Shown here: piece by piece, positions 35,042 to 43,708 of the stretch
Layout: every line of letters starts with the position of its first letter
How positions within the stretch are numbered: position 1 is the stretch's first letter
From: JBFHIZ01 sp963666475
GTDB lineage: Bacteria > Bacillota > Clostridia > Lachnospirales > Lachnospiraceae
NCBI GenBank assembly: GCA_963666475.2
Contig: CAXXJM010000001.1
Location: 1,736,001 to 1,800,000, forward strand
Reading direction: 5' to 3'
DNA length: 64,000 bases
Made by a program: the position numbers and the translations under genes
The notes under the pieces: model-generated
Told to the model about the DNA's origin: nothing
The model's input: only the letters and a program-made list of their open reading frames with translations
Database searches by the model: none

Positions 35042-36367
35042 CTACAGTTCTTTACTTTTCGCTTTCTCCACCACTTCAAACTCAAATACACCAAGCATTG
35101 TCTGTGAGATTTTTTTCGGATTCCAAGCAATCACACTGACTTGTACCATGTCTTTATCTTTGACTTCATCCCCTTGCAACGTAACTTTGATAACACTGCT
35201 GCCAAAAGCACTTGGTGGTATGAATGTTGGTATTTTTTGTTTATGATTTCTCTCACAAAAACTCTTTCCAAGGAAGAACCATTGGTCCGCTTCTCCTCCA
35301 TCGATTCGAAATGGAATCTCAACTATTTTTCCCTCTTCACAGATGACGGGGGCCAAGTCTACGCCTCCGTTAAACTCGATATCATAAAATGCTTTTTTGT
35401 CATCCATTCGTTTTGCAATAGCATCGACAATTCCCGCGCCTGTAGATGCAGCATTTGAAACTGCTGACCCAACGGCGGCCGCAGCTGACGATACGCCAAC
35501 AATGGCAATAACACTGACTATGGGAACTAAGATATTTCGATCTTCCTCCTCGGGTTCTATGATCTCTGTTCCGTCATAGTCTCCGTTTGACATATATGCA
35601 TATATAATTCGTCCACCTTCAATTACAAATGGAATACTATTTGGAACCACATTAAATGTAATTTGATTATTTTTATCATCTGTCACCCAAAAATTGTCAT
35701 TATTATCAAACGACAAAATGAGATATTCATCGTCCATTTTTTCAGAAACTTCACGATAATCCTCATAGCTTTGGTTGGTTTGATCTGTAACATATGGTCT
35801 GAACTGATCATAATAGAGTATCGTTCCATTAATTGTTTCACCCGTTTCATCGACGATAAATGTATACCTGTATTCACAATCAAACGTTATCTCGAAACTT
35901 TCTGATACACTACGATCTGGTTCATACAGTACATGAATGTTCTGTCGAATTACCTCGAGCGAATATTTTCCATAAAGCGTCTCGCCGTTTGATGTGATCA
36001 TTGAATAAGAAGTAACGTCCGATTCGGCTGGTTTAAATAGTAAAAAGTCATCACGATATATGAGATCAAATTCATAAACATATTGATTTTCTGCGTCAAA
36101 TGAGGTGTTGATTTGACTTGCTTTAATCTTTTCACCGTCCCTAGTTACATTCTCAAAATCATAATTAAGATAGGCATATGAGGTTCGAAGGGAACTTCCC
36201 TCTACTAACATTCCTCCCTCCACATATTCCCCCATAAACTCTACATCGTAATAGTTCTCATCCACAGAAGGATCCATTCCAGGCATGTAGGCTGCATTTA
36301 CCTTTGTAGCCTTGCTCAGTAACAAACAAGCCACGAGAACAAGAAATATTCTACTTATTCTTCGCAT
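35042..36367 (-). CDS. Secreted or membrane-anchored beta-rich protein of unknown function
   Basis: 441 aa. Signal peptide (about 1-26, ending VNAA), an N-terminal beta-rich domain (30-265), an acidic linker (EIIEPEEED), a Val/Ala-rich hydrophobic segment (about 280-305), a basic stretch, then a C-terminal domain (about 325-430) beginning YDIEFNGGVD. The central segment would cross the membrane and place the C-terminal domain inside. I recognise no family. AAGGAG precedes the ATG, which overlaps the end of the membrane protein gene by 13 bases. The pair may be related to the zinc-ribbon/FVTNSSSS unit at the left end, whose proteins also combine an Ala-rich hydrophobic segment with beta-rich parts. 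Confidence 0.75.
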   Translation of the reverse strand: MRRISRIFLVLVACLLLSKATKVNAAYMPGMDPSVDENYYDVEFMGEYVEGGMLVEGSSLRTSYAYLNYDFENVTRDGEKIKASQINTSFDAENQYVYEFDLIYRDDFLLFKPAESDVTSYSMITSNGETLYGKYSLEVIRQNIHVLYEPDRSVSESFEITFDCEYRYTFIVDETGETINGTILYYDQFRPYVTDQTNQSYEDYREVSEKMDDEYLILSFDNNDNFWVTDDKNNQITFNVVPNSIPFVIEGGRIIYAYMSNGDYDGTEIIEPEEEDRNILVPIVSVIAIVGVSSAAAAVGSAVSNAASTGAGIVDAIAKRMDDKKAFYDIEFNGGVDLAPVICEEGKIVEIPFRIDGGEADQWFFLGKSFCERNHKQKIPTFIPPSAFGSSVIKVTLQGDEVKDKDMVQVSVIAWNPKKISQTMLGVFEFEVVEKAKSKEL

Positions 36368-37095
36368 ACGATCATCTCCTTTCTAAGAGAGTATCGTTTG
36401 ATCCAGAAAGCGATCATAGACCCCAAAAATAGTATTCCACCAGTGATATATGCATAGAGTGCATTCCCTAGTAAAAAAGCATATATAATTGATAAAAGCA
36501 TCCCAATTCCATAGCCGTTAACAATGGCATCAATTGGTTCCCTGCTAATTCTCTTTGTTCCAAATCTTGACATACTAAGATTTAGAATTGCAGTCAAAAG
36601 ACCTCTTTTCTCGGCAATTTCTTTGACAATCATAAAGAAAACCACAACACAGACAAAGCTGTTGATCCATTCTCCATTTCCGGTGATGAATGCATAACAC
36701 ACAAGACCTACACCTGCGCCAGCAAGATTGAGCCAACGACTTCCAGTGTCTTTAAAATCAAATTCTTTGAGATTCTTAAAAAAAGGAATTGCGTTTAAAA
36801 GAGATTTCGTAAAATGCGTCCAGGCATCTTTCATTTTTTCTTTAAAGGATCCCTTGTAAATAATGAACGAAGTAATAAATCCATTGATAAAAACAATTAA
36901 AATTGTGCGTCCGATTAAACTTCCTATCAGATTTCCACCTTCAAGCCCTGAGATTGCTCCCGTTAGATAGTTGAGTGGAATCAAAAAAACAGCTCTTATC
37001 CCAAAAGAATAAAGCCATCCCAGCACGAGCCAGATACCAGATATAATTAGCGTACCTTGCCAATTTTTAATAAAACCCTTCCACAAATTCTTCAT
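36355..37095 (-). CDS. Polytopic membrane protein of unknown function
   Basis: 246 aa with six or seven hydrophobic helices. A basic loop (SFKEKMKDAW near 82-92) and a late NGYGIGMLLSIIYAF helix resemble, in order and spacing, LLKEKM and FGLGTVSAILLSLM of the zinc-ribbon membrane protein at 1813-2772. This suggests remote paralogy, judged by eye only. There is no zinc ribbon here. It is the first gene of a two-gene operon with the secreted protein at 35042. Function unknown. Confidence 0.75.
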   Translation of the reverse strand: MKNLWKGFIKNWQGTLIISGIWLVLGWLYSFGIRAVFLIPLNYLTGAISGLEGGNLIGSLIGRTILIVFINGFITSFIIYKGSFKEKMKDAWTHFTKSLLNAIPFFKNLKEFDFKDTGSRWLNLAGAGVGLVCYAFITGNGEWINSFVCVVVFFMIVKEIAEKRGLLTAILNLSMSRFGTKRISREPIDAIVNGYGIGMLLSIIYAFLLGNALYAYITGGILFLGSMIAFWIKRYSLRKEMIVCEE

Positions 37096-37112
37096 GTCGT
37101 TTTCCTCACAAT

Positions 37113-37147
37113 AAAAAAGCTTGTCCTCGAGTAACTGAGCACAAGCT
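37113..37147 (-). terminator. Terminator after aguB
   Basis: Stem AGCTTGT-CTC / GAG-ACAAGCT with a short loop, followed on the minus strand by TTTTTT. It lies about 130 bases after aguB and just before the membrane protein gene. Confidence 0.7.
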
Positions 37148-37274
37148 ATATGATTCTATGATTTTTTCCCTCATATGATATTGCACCCCTAATGAGCATT
37201 ATAAAACATATGTCAAATAACCTCAATAATATTCCAGTGCAATCATCACTAACATTTTTGTAAGGTTTTGTTTC

Positions 37275-38153
37275 CTAAGAACGTTTTACTTCTCCGTCAT
37301 AGGTCAAGATAGGCTGATACAAATCCGGTCTTCGATCTCTAAAAATCCCCCATTCTGTTCGCTGGTCTTCTATTTTATCGAGATCCAATTCTGCGACTAA
37401 AACTACTTCTTCGGTGCGGTCTGCCTGTGCGATTACTTGTCCAGTTCCATCCGTGATAAAAGAAGAACCGTAAAAATGAATACTGGAATCTTCAATGGTT
37501 TCTACACCAACACGATTTGAAGCCACCACTGGAACAAGGTTGCACGCCGAATGTCCAATCATACAGCGCTGCCAGTGATCTTTGGAATCGATTGTTTCAT
37601 TCAAAGGTTCTGAACCAATCGCGGTTGGATAAAAGATGATTTCCGCACCTTTTAAAGCCATGCATCTTGCCGCCTCTGGAAACCACTGATCCCAACAGAT
37701 TCCCACGCCAATTTTTGCATATATGGTATTCCATACCATAAAGCCTGTATCTCCTGGATTAAAATAAAATTTTTCTTCATAACCTGGACCATCTGGAATA
37801 TGACTTTTTCGATACACCCCTAATACTTCTCCATCTGCATCAATAATCGCAATCGAGTTGTATCTGGCATTGTTCTTTCGTTCATAAAAGCTAATTGGTA
37901 ATACAACCTTTAGCTCTTTAGCAATGTGTTTAAAATGTTGAATTGCCACATTTTCTTCCGTTGGCAATGCAAACTTATAATTTTCTTCTTTCTCCTTTTG
38001 ACAAAAATACAAAGTCTCAAATAATTCCTGAAGCAAAATGATTTGTGCACCCTTTGCAGCTGCCTCACGAACAAATCGTTCTGCTTTTTGGATATTTTCT
38101 TTAGTATTGGACGTGCAGCTCATTTGAGTTGCTGCGACTTTTACATTTTTCAT
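37275..38153 (-). CDS. aguB: N-carbamoylputrescine amidase
   Basis: 292 aa, nitrilase superfamily. The Glu-Lys-Cys triad is visible: Glu in LLQELFETLYFC near 42, Lys in YRKSHIPDGPGY near 120 and Cys in GVGICWDQWFPE near 157. It hydrolyses N-carbamoylputrescine to putrescine, CO2 and ammonia, the second step of agmatine use. It lies 26 bases downstream of aguA, so the two form a compact putrescine operon closed by a hairpin. Confidence 0.95.
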   Translation of the reverse strand: MKNVKVAATQMSCTSNTKENIQKAERFVREAAAKGAQIILLQELFETLYFCQKEKEENYKFALPTEENVAIQHFKHIAKELKVVLPISFYERKNNARYNSIAIIDADGEVLGVYRKSHIPDGPGYEEKFYFNPGDTGFMVWNTIYAKIGVGICWDQWFPEAARCMALKGAEIIFYPTAIGSEPLNETIDSKDHWQRCMIGHSACNLVPVVASNRVGVETIEDSSIHFYGSSFITDGTGQVIAQADRTEEVVLVAELDLDKIEDQRTEWGIFRDRRPDLYQPILTYDGEVKRS

Positions 38154-38179
38154 GGTAGTTACCTTTCCTTTCTCTTATA

Positions 38180-39208
38180 CTATAACCGATTTGCAAGTGG
38201 CATCTGTTGGGTGATACAGTGTACATTTCCACCCTCCTTGATCAAACTCATACCGTCCACTGTTTGAATCGTTCTATCTGGATATACCCTCTGTAGGATT
38301 TGTTGAGCTTTCCGATCATATTCCTCAGCATCCCCTCCAAAGACTGGCAAAATAATTCCCCCATTGACCAAATAAAAATTTAGATAACTAAGTGTCAAAC
38401 GCACGTCTTTATAATATCTGGCTGGTGGATTTGGTATTTCAACAATCTCTAATTCTCTTCCTTTAGCATCCGTCGCATTTCGTAATATTTCTAAATTCTC
38501 TTCACTGACTACATAATTAGGATCCATTTTGTCTTTGCAAGTCTGGATAAGAATGGTTCCTGGCTTTGCAAAGCAAGCTACATTATCCACATGACCATCC
38601 GTCTCATCCCCAAATAATCCCTGATTCAACCATATTATTTTTTTAATTCCCAGGTGCTCCTTGAGCCTTTTTTCAATATCTTCCATCGATAAATGCGGAT
38701 TTCGATTTTTATTTAATAGACATTCTTTGGTCGTAAGAAGAGTCCCTTCCCCATCTACATGAATGGAGCCACCTTCTAAGACAAAGTCCGCATTTGTATA
38801 TGGTACCTGAAAATGATTTAAAACGGTTTGTGCGACCAAGTCATCCAAGTCATACGGTACAAAACGCTCGCCCCATGCATTGAATTTCCAATTCATAGCC
38901 GCTAGATTTTTATTCTCATTCAAAAGAAACGTTGGTCCATTATCTCTGCACCATGCATCATTATGTGGAATCGTAATCATATCCACATTATCTCCACACA
39001 GTGTACTTGCTTCTGAAATCGTATCTTCTGTTACAATCATCGTTACTGGCTCGAATGCAGCAATTGCATTTGCGACCTCTGCATATCCCTTGATGACCTC
39101 TTCATGATTATTTGGCCATACCAGTGATTTCTTGATAGGCCATTCAATCAGTGTACGTTCATGAAGTTCCCACTCCGCAGGCATTTGATATTTGCCAACT
39201 AATTCCAT
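38180..39208 (-). CDS. aguA: Agmatine deiminase
   Basis: 342 aa. Deiminase signatures: WCRDNGPTFLL near 87, GDETDGHVDNVACF near 200 with the catalytic Asp/His, and the nucleophile Cys in GGNVHCITQQ near 335. It converts agmatine to N-carbamoylputrescine and ammonia. Together with aguB it makes putrescine without an ornithine route, and it may help in acid tolerance or in nitrogen supply. It is first in the two-gene operon. Confidence 0.96.
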   Translation of the reverse strand: MELVGKYQMPAEWELHERTLIEWPIKKSLVWPNNHEEVIKGYAEVANAIAAFEPVTMIVTEDTISEASTLCGDNVDMITIPHNDAWCRDNGPTFLLNENKNLAAMNWKFNAWGERFVPYDLDDLVAQTVLNHFQVPYTNADFVLEGGSIHVDGEGTLLTTKECLLNKNRNPHLSMEDIEKRLKEHLGIKKIIWLNQGLFGDETDGHVDNVACFAKPGTILIQTCKDKMDPNYVVSEENLEILRNATDAKGRELEIVEIPNPPARYYKDVRLTLSYLNFYLVNGGIILPVFGGDAEEYDRKAQQILQRVYPDRTIQTVDGMSLIKEGGNVHCITQQMPLANRL

Positions 39209-39274
39209 CTATTCTCCAATCTGCGTACATAATACGCGTAGCTATTTGTTATATAATCTGCAGTTATTGTATCA

Positions 39275-40315
39275 TCATTTATCAATTCTGGAAATCACCT
39301 TTTTGCAGTGTTCTACAGGAAATGGTGCATTTTTTTCTGTTGCGATTAAAACGCTTGCAACGCTTACAATTCTGGACTTTCCATTCTTTCCAACTGGAAT
39401 CACAACTTCATCACCAGGCGCAACAAATTCATCATCGCAAAGATAACAATATGTCTTTGCGCCACTCCCCCAAAAAACGTTTACAAAAATATATTCATCC
39501 ATTTGCTTTTGAAGTCGTTTTCTTGGTTTTCCATCAAATAAAAACAAGTCTGGCCGATTCAAATATTGTCTCATCAAAGCAGAAAGTCCGATGTGATCCA
39601 AATACAGTTCCTTTTGACCTTCTCCGTAAAACAAAAAGCGTTCTCCCCGTTCATTCTCTAAAACAAGCTTCCAACCACCTTCTTGAACATGCATATCAGA
39701 TTCATAAGTACGAAAGAACATCGATATTAAATTTAATAAATTTTTTGCATCCAATTCCCTCATCTGATGCGTTTTCGTCTGCGTCTGAAAATCTCCATCC
39801 TGTATAGGCTGTTCAGAAGAACAATCCCATATATTGACTTCCCCATGCTCTCCCACTTGAATACATTGTCTTGTTTCTAAGTCATTGATCGGAGCTGATA
39901 ATCGAAGTTTTATTAAATTTCCTCGAAAGAAAATAGATGCATTGGCTACATCTTCTTGGTTTTCGAGTTCCAAAACTCTTTGAAATGCCAGAATGAACCA
40001 GTTTCGATTCTCAATTCCTGTTAGTTTCTCTTCATAAGACCAATGCGAAATATATCGATATTTTGAAAAAATTGCAGTTAGAAGTATATTTACATCACAA
40101 ATTTTTGAAACAATCAATCCAAATTCACGAACGCTATACAGTGCTTTAAATTCTGGAAACATCGCGTGCAAAGATTCTCCACAATCCATTACCACTCCGT
40201 GCTCAAACATCCACTCAGATAATTCGTCCGCAATTTCTTTATCCGTTACTTCCGGGTTTCGAAATAAACTTAAATATTTATTGGAAAACACAATCAACTC
40301 ATTTTTGAATTTCAT
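39275..40315 (-). CDS. Uncharacterised protein with C-terminal PriA-like beta domain
   Basis: 346 aa, no signal or membrane helix. The first 250 residues are mixed alpha/beta with no motif I recognise. The last 90 residues (YIFVNVFWGSGAKTYCYLCDD, then PGDEVVIPVG, and SVASVLIATEKNAPFP) resemble a small beta domain seen in Lachnospiraceae hypothetical proteins, and faintly the N-terminal domain of PriA. Three Cys in this part (YCYLC and HCKKV) could bind a metal. It stands between aguA and the large GGDEF gene on the same strand. Function unknown. Confidence 0.8.
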   Translation of the reverse strand: MKFKNELIVFSNKYLSLFRNPEVTDKEIADELSEWMFEHGVVMDCGESLHAMFPEFKALYSVREFGLIVSKICDVNILLTAIFSKYRYISHWSYEEKLTGIENRNWFILAFQRVLELENQEDVANASIFFRGNLIKLRLSAPINDLETRQCIQVGEHGEVNIWDCSSEQPIQDGDFQTQTKTHQMRELDAKNLLNLISMFFRTYESDMHVQEGGWKLVLENERGERFLFYGEGQKELYLDHIGLSALMRQYLNRPDLFLFDGKPRKRLQKQMDEYIFVNVFWGSGAKTYCYLCDDEFVAPGDEVVIPVGKNGKSRIVSVASVLIATEKNAPFPVEHCKKVISRIDK

Positions 40316-40415
40316 TCCCCTTATAAAATACGCTTTGCTTCACATTTCTTTCACTAACTTTTTTATTTTAGTTATATTATACGTGATTACTCAAAAATTA
40401 ATAACACTTTTTCAT

Positions 40416-40448
40416 AAAAAAGCCAGAGTATTGTATGCTCTGGCTTTT
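40416..40448 (-). terminator. Terminator after large sensor GGDEF gene
   Basis: Stem AAAAGCCAGAG/CTCTGGCTTTT with a nine-base loop and flanking A and T runs. It ends two bases before the stop codon of the GGDEF gene and can act on both strands, since A-runs lie on the other side. Confidence 0.8.
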
Positions 40449-40449
40449 C

Positions 40450-43400
40450 CTATTTATCCACACGATTTCGACCATTTTGCTTTGCTCGATACAAATGTTG
40501 GTCACATCTTGAAAAGATACTATCATTTGTATCATTTTTTTGAACTTCTACCAGTCCAAGACTTATCGTTACAAGGTGCTTGTCGTCAAACAACTGATAC
40601 AAACTTTCTTCTACCTCTTTTCGAACCTTCTCTGCAAATATTTCTGCATTCTCCAATGTGGTTCCTGTCAAAAGGATTACGAACTCCTCTCCGCCAATTC
40701 GAAATACATAGTCGTTTACTCGACTAACCTTATTCAGTATATCAGCAAGTGCTACAAGTACTTTATCTCCCATGGCATGTCCATAGTTGTCATTTACCAA
40801 CTTAAACTTGTCAATATCTAACATAATAAATGAGAACGGAACTTTATAGCGTTGATATTGTTCCATCAGCTCATTCAATCGTTCATTATAAGCTTTTCGG
40901 TTTCGTAGTTTGGTCAACTCATCTGTGTAAGTCTGCTTGCGTATAAATTCCATCGCTTCCACGTAGTCCGTGATATCCGTATGTGTACCAATCATTCGAT
41001 GAGGGGTATGATCCGAATTGTATTCTATGATGATACCTCGATCCCGAATCCATCGATATTTTCCATCTTTACATAATATTCGATGCTCATTGATATATGC
41101 CTCCGACTTTCCATCAAAATAATCCTTCAAATCTTTCTCAACCTTTGGCTTGTCCTCAGGATGTACTCGAGTCTCCCACTCCTCGAGCAAGTTTTCTAAT
41201 TCATTTTCTTCGAACCCAATCATCCTTTTCCACTGTGGCGAGAAATATACCTGATTTGTATCGACATTCCAATCCCACAACCCATCTTTATTTCCTTCTA
41301 CCGCAAACTGCCATCGAACTCGATTGTCGTCGACCTCTTTTTGTATCTCTTTCAACTTACTAATGTCTCTCACCGAAGCATAGATGAATGTTTCTCCATT
41401 TATTATGATGAAATTCGCAGTGATGTGCGCGTGATATGTCGAACCGTCTTTTCTGGTATGTACACGTTCGACTTCTATGGAGTGATGCAACATCAGATTT
41501 TTTAAGTTCGTCCATTGGTCATCGGTCATCTCCTTATCCCAATCAAATACGGTGAGAAAACTCATTTCCTCATTGTCATATCCAAGCAATTCGATTGTCT
41601 TTTTGCTGAATTCAATGATATTTCCATCTAAGTCCATGAATAAAACACCGTCGGATGCAAGCTCTAACATGGATTTGTATTTTGTGCGCTCACTCTCATA
41701 CATAGCACTTGTTTGCTGCATCGTCTTCATGCTCTCTTCCAGTTTCTGATTAACCATTTCAATCTGTCGCTTTTGTTCTTCCAAGGTTTCTTCGTACACT
41801 TTCTCTTTCGTCATATCTACGATGTATCCGATATAATGCGTCATCTCACCCAAGTCATTTTTTTCAGCTACGGTTTGCGCATATACCCACTTAATCGCTC
41901 CATCTTTTGTGACGATACGATATGGTTTGTGGCGTACAAATCCCTTGTCAAGCAAATCCGTTCCCCTGATTTCTTGTTCTACTTGTTTATAGTCCTCTTC
42001 CATAATACAATTCCGAAAAGAGACTTTTTGACTTAAAAAATCTTCTTTCTTATATCCTAATAGTTTTTCTATGCTATTTGATACATAGGTCAATTCATTT
42101 TCTCCACGAACTGCGCCACGAAGTAATACAGAATCGCTGATATCAAACATCCCTAGTAGTATGTTTTGCTCTTTTGTCAACTCAACCAAACGCTTTTCTG
42201 TTTCCTTGATTTCTGTCACGTCATAAATACTTCCGACCGTTTTTACATGTTTTCCAAAACGATCATAGAAGTGTTTTGCACGTTGTTCAATATACTTAGT
42301 GTCTCCAGACTCTGTAATAATTTCGTGCGTGCTATAATAATCTTTTCTAAAATGGATCGATTCCATAAACTTTTCAACCAAGGATTCTCGGTCCGTATCT
42401 GGTAAAAAAGTTTGGAATGTATCAAATGACATCTCCATTGAATCATGACCAATTTCTAAGATGTCATATGCACCACCATTCCATCGAACCAATTGCGTTC
42501 TTGCGTCATATTCCCAAAATCCTATGCGTGCAATGCTGGATGCTGAATTCATTGACTCATAAAGGAGCTGAATTTTATCATAGTTCAAAAGAGATTTACT
42601 AAATATCCGAACAATAAGCATTGTAACTAGCACGGAAAAAAATAACACTACAAATAAAATCGTTACGGACTCATTATGAAGCCTCTTTCTGGCATCGGAT
42701 AGATAACCATCATTCAGCTTCAGTAAAATGTAAATCCCCTCTCTCACGGAAACATTTAATTTTTTTTGAATCATTTGATCCGTTTCTGTATAAGTAGAGA
42801 GTAATGATTTCGGATCAACGTTTGGAAACAAAGAAAAGATATCTTTATCACTTGGTAAAGAATTCCCCCATAAATAAGTATCATTATCAACAAGATCATC
42901 ATTCCAATAAATGATTTTTCCTACTTCATCATAAAGAATCACATCGTACAAGGAATCTGTTGTTAGATCCTCTATATAATTTTCAACAAAGTAGTTAATA
43001 ATCAGTATTCCGTCGAACACATTATTTTTTTGTAAAGGAAGTATTGCACGAAATGTCGGTGTATAAGGAATCTGAATTTCATCGTTTTCCACGTTTAAAT
43101 CAAAACTCGAAAACCATACTTTATCATACTCCTTTGTAATAGATTCTGTAAAAAAATATCGATCTGACTTATCCTGCAAATCAGCAGTTTCTACAATTTG
43201 AGGATTTCCACCCTCCAAGTCTCTTTCAACACGAATGATTTCCTCTCCAGATGCATTGATATATCGAACCTTCATAATCTCTGAGCTCGAATCCACATAC
43301 GAAAAAAAGAATTGTTCCAACAGTTCCTTGTCGGTTCCTCGTTCTACATAATTTTGAAAGAACTCAGATTCTGACAATGCCAAGATATTTCTCTCTGCCG

Positions 43401-43587
43401 CATCTAAATAGACATTTAACTGTTCTTCCGTAGCATAAGCAACCTTAATCGACTGATGTACCATTTCCTTTTTTGCATGATACTCAAAATAAATCGCTTT
43501 CGTCAATATAATAGCCAGTGAAAGAATAATGGCAAACCCTATGAACATGATTGAAAACATATATTTTTTCCCACCATTTTTCATCAC
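40450..43587 (-). CDS. Multi-PAS sensor diguanylate cyclase (Cache-PAS-GGDEF)
   Basis: 1045 aa. Membrane helix near 12-30, an extracellular Cache-like sensor (about 35-310), second membrane helix near 312-332, then PAS modules at about 345-470, 485-600, 645-755 and 765-880 (PAS plus PAC, for example RIGFWEYDARTQLVRWNGGAY and GLWDWNVDTNQVYFSPQWKRM). It ends in GGDEF (about 885-1040). The active site reads RIGGEEF, a functional variant. An inhibitory site RVND stands exactly five residues before it, so c-di-GMP feedback is expected. DIDKFKLVNDNYGHAMGD is intact. It is monocistronic with its own terminator and probably integrates an external ligand with internal cues. Confidence 0.93.
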   Translation of the reverse strand: MMKNGGKKYMFSIMFIGFAIILSLAIILTKAIYFEYHAKKEMVHQSIKVAYATEEQLNVYLDAAERNILALSESEFFQNYVERGTDKELLEQFFFSYVDSSSEIMKVRYINASGEEIIRVERDLEGGNPQIVETADLQDKSDRYFFTESITKEYDKVWFSSFDLNVENDEIQIPYTPTFRAILPLQKNNVFDGILIINYFVENYIEDLTTDSLYDVILYDEVGKIIYWNDDLVDNDTYLWGNSLPSDKDIFSLFPNVDPKSLLSTYTETDQMIQKKLNVSVREGIYILLKLNDGYLSDARKRLHNESVTILFVVLFFSVLVTMLIVRIFSKSLLNYDKIQLLYESMNSASSIARIGFWEYDARTQLVRWNGGAYDILEIGHDSMEMSFDTFQTFLPDTDRESLVEKFMESIHFRKDYYSTHEIITESGDTKYIEQRAKHFYDRFGKHVKTVGSIYDVTEIKETEKRLVELTKEQNILLGMFDISDSVLLRGAVRGENELTYVSNSIEKLLGYKKEDFLSQKVSFRNCIMEEDYKQVEQEIRGTDLLDKGFVRHKPYRIVTKDGAIKWVYAQTVAEKNDLGEMTHYIGYIVDMTKEKVYEETLEEQKRQIEMVNQKLEESMKTMQQTSAMYESERTKYKSMLELASDGVLFMDLDGNIIEFSKKTIELLGYDNEEMSFLTVFDWDKEMTDDQWTNLKNLMLHHSIEVERVHTRKDGSTYHAHITANFIIINGETFIYASVRDISKLKEIQKEVDDNRVRWQFAVEGNKDGLWDWNVDTNQVYFSPQWKRMIGFEENELENLLEEWETRVHPEDKPKVEKDLKDYFDGKSEAYINEHRILCKDGKYRWIRDRGIIIEYNSDHTPHRMIGTHTDITDYVEAMEFIRKQTYTDELTKLRNRKAYNERLNELMEQYQRYKVPFSFIMLDIDKFKLVNDNYGHAMGDKVLVALADILNKVSRVNDYVFRIGGEEFVILLTGTTLENAEIFAEKVRKEVEESLYQLFDDKHLVTISLGLVEVQKNDTNDSIFSRCDQHLYRAKQNGRNRVDK

Positions 43588-43683
43588 AAGTTCTCCTTTT
43601 CAAACAATTTGACATATATTATATATATTATCACTCAATTTAAAGCTTGTAAATCAAATTCCATATATTGGGTTGCACATCAA

Positions 43684-43708
43684 AAAACGCCTAGTGTTTA
43701 CTAGACGT
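43684..43708 (-). terminator. Terminator containing the stop codon of the BceB-like gene
   Basis: Stem ACGTCTAGT/ACTAGGCGT with a four-base loop followed by TTTTTT on the minus strand. The TAG stop of the permease gene lies inside the hairpin, so ribosomes reach the stem before release. Confidence 0.75.

Noticed and set aside
38180..39208. Arginine deiminase instead of agmatine deiminase
   Set aside because: Length, GDETDGHVDN and GGNVHCITQQ motifs and the adjacent N-carbamoylputrescine amidase fit agmatine deiminase.
39151..39807. 218-codon plus-strand frame
   Set aside because: It lies antisense to aguA and the gene at 39275, has no ribosome site and its product has a His/Ser/Leu-rich composition typical of a shadow frame.
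43616..43640. ATATATTATATATATTAT run
   Set aside because: Simple AT repeat between two genes; no hairpin with U-tract and no promoter spacing that I could support.
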